This document shows positions 1-7,420 of a stretch of DNA of 22,985 bases, in pieces. The notes beneath the pieces are model-generated. The model searched no databases. It saw only the letters and a list, made by a program, of their open reading frames with translations, and was not told where the DNA came from. Position 1 is the first letter of the stretch. Each line of letters opens with the position of its first letter. Origin of the DNA: an uncultured Holdemanella sp. (GTDB taxonomy: Bacteria; Bacillota_I; Bacilli_A; Erysipelotrichales; Erysipelotrichaceae); NCBI GenBank assembly GCA_900754615.1, contig CAAEDN010000060.1, positions 1-22,985 on the forward strand. The letters run 5' to 3'. Made by a program: the position numbers and the translations under genes.

Positions 1-6
1 TGCCAT
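1..6 (-). CDS. Start of a minus-strand gene running off the left edge
   Basis: Only the first two codons (Met-Ala) lie in the window. Read on the minus strand, a full AAGGAGG ribosome binding site stands 10 bases before an ATG, and a promoter-like element lies further upstream. This is the ordinary architecture of a gene start in this genome. The product cannot be known from two codons. It is divergent from the decayed nuclease gene and from hrcA. Confidence 0.4.
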
Positions 7-15
7 TTTCTTTTG

Positions 16-52
16 CCCTCCTTCGTCTGTGAATCATCCTCTTTCTATTGTA
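16..52 (-). promoter_or_regulatory. Promoter and RBS of the left-edge gene
   Basis: On the minus strand there is an extended -10 (TGG followed by TACAAT, plus coordinates 47-52) and an AAGGAGG Shine-Dalgarno at 16-22. No convincing -35 is present, as is common for TGn-type promoters. The assignment rests on motif and spacing only. Confidence 0.35.
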
Positions 53-83
53 CCACTGGTGTAAATTTTCTCTTTTTGACTAG

Positions 84-850
84 TCCTATTTATATGCTAA
101 CATCAATCTTCAGAATGAAAACAGTGAACTAGTCATGAATGTTTCTAGTAAGCATGTGGATATCATCAAGCGGTATGAGGATGGTACATATTTAGATTTG
201 TTTGTGATTGAAAGTCAAAACTATGTGGATCAATCTATAGTCGCAAGAGTCATGGAATGTGAGAGTGTAGCTCGTATGCGTTATATTCTTTAAAGCTTTA
301 ATAAATATGTTCCAATCAGTACAAGACTTCCAATGATTTTAACCGTTGTCTTGTATGTAGGTGAATCTAAGTGGCGTGTCACAAAAAAACTCAGTGAACT
401 AGAAATCATTCATACTGGATTTGAAGAATTGTTCAATGAGTTTAAATTGAATCGGATTGAGCTAAACACAGATCGCAAGTATAATACAGGTGAAAAGGCA
501 TCACAGGACTTTTTTGATCTATTGCGTATGATCTATACCAAAGCTAGATTGAGAGTTTAATCGTCATTGCATTTTACGTATGTAGCGACAAAGAATAAAG
601 AGCTATTGATATCTATGACAAAAACGAGAAGGGAGATGTAAAAGTGTGTAGATCATTAGATGAAATGTTTGAAGAATCGATAAACAGAGGAATCCAGATT
701 GGTATCAAGCAATGTATTGAAAAAGGTATTGAACTAAATCGATTTGAAGTATATCAAACCATGTTAGACAAAGGATTTAGTGTTAAAGCTATCACATTGA
801 TTTTTTCAGTGAGTGAAGATTCGATTGAAAAGCTATTAATGAAAGCTTAA
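84..850 (+). pseudogene. Decayed Rpn / PD-(D/E)XK nuclease-family transposase gene
   Basis: A single protein can be followed through three broken pieces. Frame from 84 reads to a TAA at 291-293, and includes a stretch like the family core (LDLFVIESQNYVDQS, then RVMECESVARM). The same frame continues after the stop through VPISTRLPMILTVVLYVGES, which resembles the P-V-I-T-L-V-x-Y-x-G-E motif of the family, to a TAA at 558-560. After a frameshift near 600-610 the typical tail appears (GTG-initiated piece 644-850), with the repetitive GIQIGIKQCIEKGIE segment that Rpn proteins carry before their C-terminal helices. The N-terminal catalytic part before about 84 was not found. The resemblance is from memory of the family, not a search. 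Nothing suggests it still makes a product. It lies immediately upstream of the heat-shock operon promoter. Confidence 0.65.
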
Positions 851-890
851 TGAGGGTGCGAATATTGTATCCTTATTTTTTATTCGAAAT

Positions 891-917
891 TTAGCACTCA
901 ATTGTTGACGGTGCTAA
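891..917 (+). promoter_or_regulatory. CIRCE operator 1 (HrcA binding site)
   Basis: TTAGCACTC, nine bases, then CGGTGCTAA. The left half is identical to the CIRCE consensus and the right half (consensus GAGTGCTAA) has two changes. The N9 spacing is canonical. The right half overlaps the -35 of the hrcA promoter, so HrcA bound here would block RNA polymerase. Confidence 0.88.
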
Positions 918-932
918 AAATTGTGATATACT
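905..932 (+). promoter_or_regulatory. Promoter of the hrcA-grpE-dnaK-dnaJ operon
   Basis: TTGACG (-35, 905-910), a 16-base spacer and TATACT (-10, 927-932) preceded by TGA, which makes it an extended -10. Transcription would start near 938-940, inside the second CIRCE. It is the only clear promoter seen before the operon, and both CIRCE copies overlap or abut it. Confidence 0.8.
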
Positions 933-933
933 A

Positions 934-960
934 ATAGCAGACAAAGAAAATGAGTGCTAG
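934..960 (+). promoter_or_regulatory. CIRCE operator 2, degenerate left half
   Basis: ATAGCAGAC, nine bases, then GAGTGCTAG. The right half matches the CIRCE consensus at 8 of 9 positions and the left half at 6 of 9. The N9 spacing is exact. It spans the expected transcription start and would place a CIRCE hairpin at the 5' end of the mRNA, directly before the AAGGAGG of hrcA. Confidence 0.7.
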
Positions 961-975
961 AAGGAGGCCTTCGCA

Positions 976-2028
976 ATGGAAATCACACAACGTCAAAAGA
1001 TAATCTTTAAAACGATAGTTGAGGAGTTTACTCGTTGTGCAGAGCCGGTTGGTTCGAAGACTTTGATGGAACTTCTAGATTTCCCGGTTTCATCAGCGAC
1101 CATCCGTAATGAGATGGCGACACTTGAGAAGTTGGGATTGTTAGAGAAGACACATACTTCGAGTGGGCGTATTCCAAGTCAAAAAGGTTACAGGTACTAT
1201 GTTGAACATCTTATGGAAGCGGATTTGGATGCTTCTACAAAGAATGCTTTACAGCAGGTCTTTAGTGAAAGGCATTATTCGTTAGAAGAAGTTGTTCAAA
1301 AAAGCTGTGATATTTTGTCGCATATGACAAATTTGACCAGCGTTGTTCTAGGACCTGATAGCAGGCATCAGACTTTACAACATGTACAGTTGATTCCAAT
1401 CAACAATCAAAGTGCTGTTGCGATCATTGTGACAGATCAAGGGCATACAGAAAATAAAGTGTTTCAGTTTGGTACAGATGTTTCTATGCAAGATATTCAA
1501 AATTGTACAGATTTATTAAATGACCAGTTAGTGGGAACACCAATTGAAAATGTCGTTGATAAGATGAAAGAAATTGAACCGATGATGGCGGCGAAACTTG
1601 TTCGGCATGAGGTTTTGTTTGAAGCGTTCGTTTCTGCCTTTATGCGATTTGCGACAGAAAAAGTTGCGGTTTCTGGACGAAGTAATATGTTGTATCAACC
1701 AGAATTTAGTGACATCAACAAGTTGAAACAAATGATGCGTATATTGGAAAATGGAAATTTATTCCATCAATGGACGGATCAAGAAGGAAATGTAGCAATC
1801 CAGATTGGTGAAAGAAACGAGTTGTTACAAATCGGAGATTGTTCGGTATTAACGACAAAATTCCATTATAACAGCGATGAGGAAGGACAATTAATGGTTG
1901 TTGGTCCAAATCGTATGCAGTATTCCAAGGTCGTGGCCTTGATGGATTATATGTCAAATGTCATCGAAGACGTCTTTGGGACAGACAAAAATGAAGGAGG
2001 TGCCAACGATGAGCAAAGAAGAAAATAA
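976..2028 (+). CDS. hrcA: Heat-inducible transcription repressor HrcA
   Basis: HrcA represses class I heat-shock genes by binding CIRCE, and its activity depends on the GroE chaperonin in characterised Firmicutes. The protein is 350 residues, the usual length. The N-terminal winged helix-turn-helix is clear: QRQKIIFKTIVEEF at the start, then EPVGSKTL, SSATIRNEMATLEKLGLL and the conserved THTSSGRIPS-x-KGYRYYV segment at roughly residues 55-80. The GAF-like HrcA domain follows, and the end (RMQYSKVVALMDYM) is typical. The ATG at 976 follows AAGGAGG by eight bases. It is the first gene of the chaperone operon, and two CIRCE sites sit in its own promoter, so autorepression is expected. Its last 20 bases overlap grpE. 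Confidence 0.97.
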   Translation: MEITQRQKIIFKTIVEEFTRCAEPVGSKTLMELLDFPVSSATIRNEMATLEKLGLLEKTHTSSGRIPSQKGYRYYVEHLMEADLDASTKNALQQVFSERHYSLEEVVQKSCDILSHMTNLTSVVLGPDSRHQTLQHVQLIPINNQSAVAIIVTDQGHTENKVFQFGTDVSMQDIQNCTDLLNDQLVGTPIENVVDKMKEIEPMMAAKLVRHEVLFEAFVSAFMRFATEKVAVSGRSNMLYQPEFSDINKLKQMMRILENGNLFHQWTDQEGNVAIQIGERNELLQIGDCSVLTTKFHYNSDEEGQLMVVGPNRMQYSKVVALMDYMSNVIEDVFGTDKNEGGANDEQRRK

Positions 2029-2560
2029 AGAAGTAAAAGAAGAAGTTGTTGAAGAAGTAGCTGAAGAAACTACTGAAGATGTAGTTGAAGAAAAGAAAGA
2101 ACCAAGTTCAGATGAGATCATTGAAGGTTTGAAGGCAGAACTTGATAAGGCAAAAAATGATGTAGCACGTGCTTATGCAGATACAGAAAATATGAAGAAA
2201 CGTCTACAGAAAGATGCGGATACAACACGAAAATATCGCTTCCAACAGCCAGCAACGGAAATCTTGCCAATTCTTGATTCAATGGAAATGGCTTTGAAAG
2301 TACAAACCGAGGATGAAACAATTAAGAATTATGTCAAAGGTTTTGAGATGATTCATAAGCAATTGAAAGGTGTGCTGGAAAAAGAAGGCGTACAGGAAAT
2401 AGATGCAGCCGATAAACCATTCGATCACAACACGATGCAGGCTTTAATGCAAGAGAAAAAAGAAGGCGTTGAAAGTGGAATGGTTATTGAAGTATTACAA
2501 AAAGGATATATGTTGAAGGATCGTATTTTACGACCAGCGTTAGTAAAAGTAAGCGAATAG
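2009..2560 (+). CDS. grpE: Nucleotide exchange factor GrpE
   Basis: GrpE is the cytoplasmic co-chaperone that releases ADP from DnaK. The chosen ATG at 2009 follows AAGGAGG at 1994-2000 and gives 183 residues starting MSKEEN; an upstream in-frame ATG at 1958 has no ribosome binding site and lies deep inside hrcA. The first 35 or so residues are very rich in Glu, Lys and Val (disordered acidic head). A long coiled-coil helix follows (ARAYADTENMKKRLQKDAD), then the C-terminal beta domain with the family signature around DKPFDHNTMQALMQ, VLQKGYMLKDRILRPALVKV. It overlaps hrcA by 20 bases and is followed by dnaK after 13 bases, so the three are translated from one mRNA. Confidence 0.96.
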   Translation: MSKEENKEVKEEVVEEVAEETTEDVVEEKKEPSSDEIIEGLKAELDKAKNDVARAYADTENMKKRLQKDADTTRKYRFQQPATEILPILDSMEMALKVQTEDETIKNYVKGFEMIHKQLKGVLEKEGVQEIDAADKPFDHNTMQALMQEKKEGVESGMVIEVLQKGYMLKDRILRPALVKVSE

Positions 2561-2573
2561 GGAGGTAATTATC

Positions 2574-4379
2574 ATGAGTAAAATTATTGGTATTGACTTA
2601 GGTACAACAAATAGTTGTGTTGCGGTTATGGAAGGTAAAGATAGTAAAGTAATTCCTAACCCAGAAGGAAATCGTACAACACCAAGTGTTGTTGCGTTCA
2701 AAGATGGAGAACGTATTATCGGTGATGCTGCAAAACGTCAGGCAGTCACAAACAAAAATACAATTAGTTCAATTAAACGTTTAATGGGAACTAATGAAAA
2801 AGTAGAAGCTGAAGGAAAATCATATACACCACAAGAAATTAGCGCAATGATCCTTCAATATTTGAAATCCTATGCAGAAGATTACTTAGGAGAAAAAGTA
2901 ACAAAAGCTGTTATTACAGTTCCTGCATATTTCAACGATGCTCAGCGTCAAGCAACTAAAGATGCTGGTAAAATCGCTGGATTAGAAGTAGAACGTATTA
3001 TCAACGAACCAACAGCTGCAGCATTGGCTTATGGTATTGATAAAACAGATAAAGAAGAAAAAGTATTGATCTATGACTTAGGTGGAGGTACTTTCGATGT
3101 TAGTGTCCTTGACTTAGCTGATGGAACATTCGAAGTATTATCAACAAATGGAGACACTCACTTAGGTGGAGATGACTTTGATAACGTATTAGTAAACTGG
3201 ATGGTTGATACATTCAAGAAAGATAACGCAATTGACTTGTCAAAAGATCCAATGGCTATGCAACGTTTAAAAGAAGCTGCTGAAAAAGCGAAAAAAGATT
3301 TAAGTGGTGTAATGCAGACACAAATCAGCTTACCATTTATCTCAGCAGGTCCTGCTGGTCCATTGCACTTTGATGCAACATTAACACGTGCAAAATTTGA
3401 TGATATGACTAAACATTTAGTTGAGCGTACATTGATTCCAATTGAAAATGCATTAAGAGATGCTAAATTGTCTAAATCAGACATCGATGAAGTATTATTA
3501 GTTGGTGGATCTACTCGTATTCCAGCTGTTCAAGAAGCAGTACGTAAAGCATTAGGAAAAGATCCTAACCACTCTGTTAACCCAGACGAAGCAGTAGCTA
3601 TGGGTGCTGCTATCCAAGGTGGAGTTATTTCTGGTGATGTTAACGACGTATTATTGCTAGATGTTACACCATTATCATTAGGTATCGAAACTATGGGTGG
3701 AGTTATGACAGTATTGATTCCTCGTAACACTACAATCCCTACAAGTAAATCACAAATCTTCTCAACAGCTGCAGATAACCAGCCAGCTGTAGATATCCGT
3801 GTATTACAAGGTGAACGTCCAATGGCTAATGACAACAAAGAATTAGGTAACTTCCAATTAAACGGAATTGCACCAGCTCGTCGAGGAGTTCCTCAAATTG
3901 AAGTTAAATTTGATATTGATGCTAACGGTATCGTACACGTAAGTGCTACAGATAAGGGTACTGGTAAAGAGCAACATATCACAATTCAAAACTCTAGTGG
4001 ATTAAGTGATGAAGAAATCGATCGTATGGTTCGTGAAGCTGAAGATAACAAGGCTGAAGATGAAAAACGTAAAGAAGAAATTGATTTACGTAACAAAGCA
4101 GAAGGTTTCATTGCACAAATCGATGGTATGTTGGAAGACAATAAAGATAAGATTGATCCAAAACAAGCTGAAGAAACTAAGAAATTGCGTGACGATCTAC
4201 AAAAATCTTTAGACGAAAATAACATGGAAGAAGTTAAGGCTAAATTAGACATGCTTGAAAAAGCAGCAATGCAGGCTGGACAAGCAATGTACAATCAGCC
4301 AAACGGTGATGCAGCTTCACAATCAACACAAACTCACTCAGGTGATGATGTAGTTGACGGTGAATTCACTGAGAAGTAA
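2574..4379 (+). CDS. dnaK: Molecular chaperone DnaK (Hsp70)
   Basis: ATP-driven Hsp70 chaperone that binds exposed hydrophobic stretches of unfolded proteins, working with DnaJ and GrpE. Visible signatures are IGIDLGTTNSCVAVMEG at the N-terminus (phosphate 1), IYDLGGGTFDVSVLDL around residues 165-180 (phosphate 2) and VLLVGGSTRIPAVQ around 307-320 (adenosine site). The substrate domain begins near DVTPLSLGIETMGG, and the helical lid covers about 475-580. A Gly/Ser/Gln linker leads to the C-terminal VVDGEFTEK tail. At 601 residues it has the compact length of Gram-positive DnaK. The start has GGAGG 8 bases upstream. Codon use is biased (many AAC, TTC and GGT), as in highly expressed genes, and unlike the flanking regions. 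It lies third in the HrcA-controlled operon. Confidence 0.98.
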   Translation: MSKIIGIDLGTTNSCVAVMEGKDSKVIPNPEGNRTTPSVVAFKDGERIIGDAAKRQAVTNKNTISSIKRLMGTNEKVEAEGKSYTPQEISAMILQYLKSYAEDYLGEKVTKAVITVPAYFNDAQRQATKDAGKIAGLEVERIINEPTAAALAYGIDKTDKEEKVLIYDLGGGTFDVSVLDLADGTFEVLSTNGDTHLGGDDFDNVLVNWMVDTFKKDNAIDLSKDPMAMQRLKEAAEKAKKDLSGVMQTQISLPFISAGPAGPLHFDATLTRAKFDDMTKHLVERTLIPIENALRDAKLSKSDIDEVLLVGGSTRIPAVQEAVRKALGKDPNHSVNPDEAVAMGAAIQGGVISGDVNDVLLLDVTPLSLGIETMGGVMTVLIPRNTTIPTSKSQIFSTAADNQPAVDIRVLQGERPMANDNKELGNFQLNGIAPARRGVPQIEVKFDIDANGIVHVSATDKGTGKEQHITIQNSSGLSDEEIDRMVREAEDNKAEDEKRKEEIDLRNKAEGFIAQIDGMLEDNKDKIDPKQAEETKKLRDDLQKSLDENNMEEVKAKLDMLEKAAMQAGQAMYNQPNGDAASQSTQTHSGDDVVDGEFTEK

Positions 4380-4397
4380 AATAAATAAGCAATATTT

Positions 4398-4422
4398 GAA
4401 GTTCTAGCAAGGCTAGAACTTC
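4398..4422 (+). promoter_or_regulatory. Perfect hairpin between dnaK and dnaJ
   Basis: GAAGTTCTAG, loop CAAGG, CTAGAACTTC: ten perfect base pairs with a five-base loop, 18 bases after the dnaK stop. It is not followed by a T-run (TTCGTATCG follows), so it is a poor full terminator. It could weaken read-through into dnaJ or protect the 3' end of a processed dnaK message; both roles are inference. The dnaJ ribosome binding site (GGAGGG) lies just downstream, outside the stem. Confidence 0.7.
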
Positions 4423-4446
4423 TTCGTATCGTATGGAGGGATTCAC

Positions 4447-5559
4447 ATGGCAGAAAAACGTGACTATTATGAAGTACTTGGTGTAAGTAAAAGTGCGACA
4501 CCAGATGAAATTAAAAAGGCCTATCGAAAATTGGCCATGAAATATCACCCCGATCGAAATCATGAACCTGGAGCTGAAGATAAGTTCAAGGAAATCAATG
4601 AAGCTTATGAAGTATTAAGCGATGAGAAAAAACGTGCAACCTATGATCAATTTGGTCATGCAGGTATGGATGGAGCCTTTGGACAAGGTGGTGGATTCTC
4701 TGGAGGATTCACAGATTTTGGTGATTTAGGAGACATCTTCGGTTCGTTCTTTGGTGGAGGATTTGGCGGTGGAGGATCCCGTCGTTCAAGCAACCAGCCT
4801 CGACAAGGACAAGACCGTTACATGCAGATGCGCATTGATTTCATGGACTCAATTTTTGGTAAAACAGAAACGATTTCATTGGATGTGGATGAAACATGTA
4901 AACACTGTAACGGATCTGGAGCTGAAAGCCCAAGTGATGTGCAGACATGTCCTACATGCCATGGTTCTGGATATGTTATGTCTCAACAAAGAACACCATT
5001 TGGTGTGATTCAGCAACAAAGCGTATGTCCAGATTGTCATGGTACAGGTAAAAAAGTTACACGTGCTTGCTCACATTGTCATGGAAAAGGATATGAGCAT
5101 CGTCGTGTAAAATTGGATATTAAGATTCCAGCAGGCATTCAATCGGGTCAACAGATTCGTATTCCTGGAAAAGGTGAAAGAGGAACAAATGGAGGACCTA
5201 ATGGCGATTTATACATCGAAATTATGGTGACACCACATCCTACTTTCAAACGTGAAGATAACAACATCTTCATTAAAGTTCCAATCAGTTCAATTGATGC
5301 GACAATTGGATGCACAATTCAGGTGCCTACAGTATATGGGGATGTAGAATTGAAGATTCCTGAAGGAACGCAACCAAATACGAAGTTCCGTTTAAAAGGA
5401 AAAGGTGTAAAAGCGCGTTCAGGGCAAGGGGATGAATTTGTAGAAGTACAGGTAGAAATTCCTCGTAAAGTATCTCGTAGAGAAAGAGAGCTATATGAAG
5501 AATTAAAGACTGGGCAAGCAGAATCTCCTTTTGAAAGATTCAAAAGAGCATTTAAATAG
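4447..5559 (+). CDS. dnaJ: Chaperone protein DnaJ (Hsp40, type I)
   Basis: DnaJ delivers substrates to DnaK and stimulates its ATPase. All type I domains are present in 370 residues. The J-domain has HPD at 34-36, within KYHPDRN, and is followed by the Gly/Phe-rich region (about 72-110). The zinc-binding domain has four CxxCxGxG repeats starting at Cys141, Cys158, Cys184 and Cys198 (CKHCNGSG, CPTCHGSG, CPDCHGTG, CSHCHGKG). The C-terminal beta-domains follow (VKLDIKIPAGIQSGQQIRIPGKGE). GGAGGG precedes the ATG by about six bases. It is the last gene of the chaperone operon, separated from dnaK by a strong hairpin and followed by a terminator. Confidence 0.98.
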   Translation: MAEKRDYYEVLGVSKSATPDEIKKAYRKLAMKYHPDRNHEPGAEDKFKEINEAYEVLSDEKKRATYDQFGHAGMDGAFGQGGGFSGGFTDFGDLGDIFGSFFGGGFGGGGSRRSSNQPRQGQDRYMQMRIDFMDSIFGKTETISLDVDETCKHCNGSGAESPSDVQTCPTCHGSGYVMSQQRTPFGVIQQQSVCPDCHGTGKKVTRACSHCHGKGYEHRRVKLDIKIPAGIQSGQQIRIPGKGERGTNGGPNGDLYIEIMVTPHPTFKREDNNIFIKVPISSIDATIGCTIQVPTVYGDVELKIPEGTQPNTKFRLKGKGVKARSGQGDEFVEVQVEIPRKVSRRERELYEELKTGQAESPFERFKRAFK

Positions 5560-5560
5560 A

Positions 5561-5618
5561 AAAAAGAGCAGAAGTTCAATTGAAATAAAATTAAACTTTC
5601 TGCTCTTTCTTTTTTTTC
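5561..5618. terminator. Bidirectional terminator between dnaJ and the thioesterase gene
   Basis: AAAGAGCAGAA (5563-5573) pairs perfectly with TTCTGCTCTTT (5598-5608), with GTT/AAC pairing continuing inward after a bulge. A T-run follows on the plus strand (5610-5617), and an A-run precedes the stem, giving a U-run for the minus-strand transcript. It ends both the chaperone operon and the convergent thioesterase gene, whose stop codon lies inside the structure. Confidence 0.88.
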
Positions 5619-6025
5619 ATTTTATCAGAATCCAAGAAAAACATTGTGAATGTAGCTCTTGAAAGAAGCACATTTTCATCATTGAATATAAATACTTCAT
5701 ATACTCCTGTTGTTCGTCCGCTTGAAATTTCTTGGGCAATTCCTATTAGTTTACCGCCTCTGCCGGGCTTGATATAATTGATTGTACCTGTAAGTGTAAC
5801 ACTGTCTCTTCCTGTCGCAAAGCTTGCAGCGCCTGCTACTGTATCGGCTAAAGAGAATAGGGCTCCACCATGGACAAAGCCATGTATATTTAAAATTTGT
5901 TCATCAATAATCATTTCTACTTTCGCAAAACCATGGCGTACCTCAGTCACACGCATATCATTGCTTTGCAGAAATTGACTCGAACTATTTAGACGTTCCA
6001 TTAAAGCCTGCATATTTTCTTCCAT
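5591..6025 (-). CDS. Hotdog-fold thioesterase (PaaI/YbgC-like family)
   Basis: Predicted acyl-CoA thioesterase of about 144 residues, with the PaaI-type hotdog pattern. IHGFVHGGALFSLADTVAGAASF contains the conserved HGG followed by the long central helix with an acidic residue. TINYIKPGRGGKLIGIAQEISSGRTTGVYEV forms the second half of the sheet. Proteins of this group hydrolyse aromatic or aliphatic acyl-CoA thioesters; the substrate here is unknown. The ATG at 6025 is chosen because GGAGGG stands five bases upstream; a GTG two codons earlier would touch that site. The Lys-rich tail (KMKKKKEQKV) is encoded partly by the terminator stem. It is convergent with dnaJ and divergent from the 6105 gene, so it is a single-gene unit. 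Confidence 0.85.
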   Translation of the reverse strand: MEENMQALMERLNSSSQFLQSNDMRVTEVRHGFAKVEMIIDEQILNIHGFVHGGALFSLADTVAGAASFATGRDSVTLTGTINYIKPGRGGKLIGIAQEISSGRTTGVYEVFIFNDENVLLSRATFTMFFLDSDKMKKKKEQKV

Positions 6026-6048
6026 AAACACCCTCCAACAATACTTTT

Positions 6049-6057
6049 ATTATAGCA
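6049..6057 (-). promoter_or_regulatory. Extended -10 promoter of the thioesterase gene
   Basis: On the minus strand TGC precedes TATAAT (plus coordinates 6049-6054), placing the start of transcription about 18 bases before the GGAGGG site. No good -35 is seen. It lies back to back with the plus-strand promoter at 6066-6074. Confidence 0.6.
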
Positions 6058-6065
6058 TGAAATGA

Positions 6066-6074
6066 TGTTATAAT
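6066..6074 (+). promoter_or_regulatory. Extended -10 promoter of the 6105 gene group
   Basis: TGT followed by TATAAT at 6069-6074, about 30 bases before the ATG at 6105. The -35 region (TTTATT near 6046-6051) is weak and overlaps the -10 of the divergent promoter, so polymerase could probably occupy only one at a time. Confidence 0.6.
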
Positions 6075-6104
6075 GCTTATTGTGATTAAGAAGGAGAATG
6101 ATTT

Positions 6105-6647
6105 ATGGATTCAAATAATATATGGTTTAAAGTCATTGTGGGTGTTATATTGGTTGGATATATGGCATTCATATTTTATCAAAGTTTAAAAGGTGGAATT
6201 GCTTATAAAAAACAATTTGAAAATTTCAAAAATTCACATAAGCATTACGAAACAGTAGTTGATGGAGCTTATTGGGTATGGGTTATGGTTGCGATGGCAG
6301 TTTTGGCTTTCATATTGATGTTGATGGCACCAAAATTAGCTAAAGATGGCCAAACATATTACTACTATTTAGCATACGGATGTATTGGATTAGTATTTTT
6401 AGGCTTATCTATTGATTCATATACCCATCGTCGTATTTATTTGACAGAAGAAGGATTTTTCTTTGATGATACGTATTATCGTTATCGAATGATTGCGAAT
6501 TATGAATTTAAGAATGGCATTGTAACTCGTAACTGTACAGTATTGATGAGTAATCGTGATAAAATTGTTGTCACAAAAAAAATTGGTGAATTGTTACAGA
6601 CAAAACAAAAAGAATTTAAAAAAGCAAAGAAAGAACGCCGTAAATAA
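6105..6647 (+). CDS. Three-helix membrane protein with a cytoplasmic PH-like tail, function unknown
   Basis: The product of 180 residues is not recognised as a named family. Three hydrophobic segments are visible (about 7-25, 56-76 and 85-103). A polar C-terminal half follows (RRIYLTEEGFFFDDTYYRYRMIANYEFKNG onward) whose alternating pattern resembles bacterial PH-like or DUF5673-type domains; this is a guess from pattern. The last 15 residues are almost all Lys, Arg and Glu. AAGGAGA precedes the ATG by about eight bases. Its stop codon shares one base with the start of the HAD gene (TAATG), so the two are translationally coupled. Confidence 0.75.
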   Translation: MDSNNIWFKVIVGVILVGYMAFIFYQSLKGGIAYKKQFENFKNSHKHYETVVDGAYWVWVMVAMAVLAFILMLMAPKLAKDGQTYYYYLAYGCIGLVFLGLSIDSYTHRRIYLTEEGFFFDDTYYRYRMIANYEFKNGIVTRNCTVLMSNRDKIVVTKKIGELLQTKQKEFKKAKKERRK

Positions 6648-7420
6648 TGATTTTTTTATCGGATTTAGATGGAACTTTAATGAATTCAAAAGGTGAAATT
6701 ACAGATGAAGATATTGAAGCCATCCATCGTTGGACACATAATCATGCGTTTGGTTTTGTGACAGGAAGAGATCGTGCTTTTTGTGAAGCGTTGTCAAAAA
6801 AATATCAATTATCTTGTGAATACATGATTACAGATAATGGAGCTAATGCATATTATCGGGATAAGAATGTATATTCTTCCTTGATTGATTTAGAAGATGG
6901 AATTCAAATATGCAATGAGATAATTAAATTGAATGTAGATCTATTTTATACAGATGAAATAGGAAACCGATATTATCCTATTCAAGCATACGGAATGAAT
7001 CGATTACATATTTTTCAAAAAAAACAACCATCTTTAGGTATGTTCTCAAATGTAGATATTCTAGAATATTTAGATAATCGAACAGCTGGTTTAGCTAAAA
7101 TCAGTATGTATGTTGAAAAGGATTTAGAGATATTATTGAGTTGCTTCAAAAATTTATTTCAAAATTATGAAGTAATGGCAACTTCTAAGGATTATATTGA
7201 AATTATAAGAAAAGGCACAAATAAGTGGGAAGCTTTTTGTCATTTACCTATAGACGATGCTATTTTTATAGGGGATGGAGAAAATGATTTGTGCATATTA
7301 AAAAAGTTAAAAGACACATATGTTATGAAGCATGCACCTCATATAGTAAAAGAATATGGCGTGTGTGTAGCAAGTGTTGCACAGGCAATCAATATAGAAA
7401 GCAGGAAAGAAAATGTCTAG
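6647..7420 (+). CDS. HAD-superfamily phosphatase, Cof/IIB type
   Basis: Predicted Mg-dependent cytoplasmic phosphatase of 257 residues. Motif I is FLSDLDGTL (nucleophile Asp6, acid Asp8). Motif III Lys is probably in KGTNKWEAF. Motif IV is FIGDGENDLCIL near residue 205. A large cap domain lies between, as in the Cof/YidA group that acts on sugar phosphates and flavin or pyridoxal phosphates. The substrate cannot be deduced. The ATG overlaps the stop codon of the preceding gene and no Shine-Dalgarno is visible, so start depends on coupling. Its end overlaps the next gene by eight bases. Confidence 0.9.
   Translation: MIFLSDLDGTLMNSKGEITDEDIEAIHRWTHNHAFGFVTGRDRAFCEALSKKYQLSCEYMITDNGANAYYRDKNVYSSLIDLEDGIQICNEIIKLNVDLFYTDEIGNRYYPIQAYGMNRLHIFQKKQPSLGMFSNVDILEYLDNRTAGLAKISMYVEKDLEILLSCFKNLFQNYEVMATSKDYIEIIRKGTNKWEAFCHLPIDDAIFIGDGENDLCILKKLKDTYVMKHAPHIVKEYGVCVASVAQAINIESRKENV

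Noticed and set aside
1958..2008. Earlier ATG for grpE
   Set aside because: No ribosome binding site, deep inside hrcA. AAGGAGG at 1994-2000 fits the ATG at 2009.
3158..4294. Long open frames antisense to dnaK
   Set aside because: They are by-products of the biased codon use of dnaK. They have no ribosome binding sites and no recognisable protein features.
6026..6031. GTG start two codons upstream for the thioesterase gene
   Set aside because: It would almost touch the GGAGGG site; the ATG at 6025 has normal spacing.
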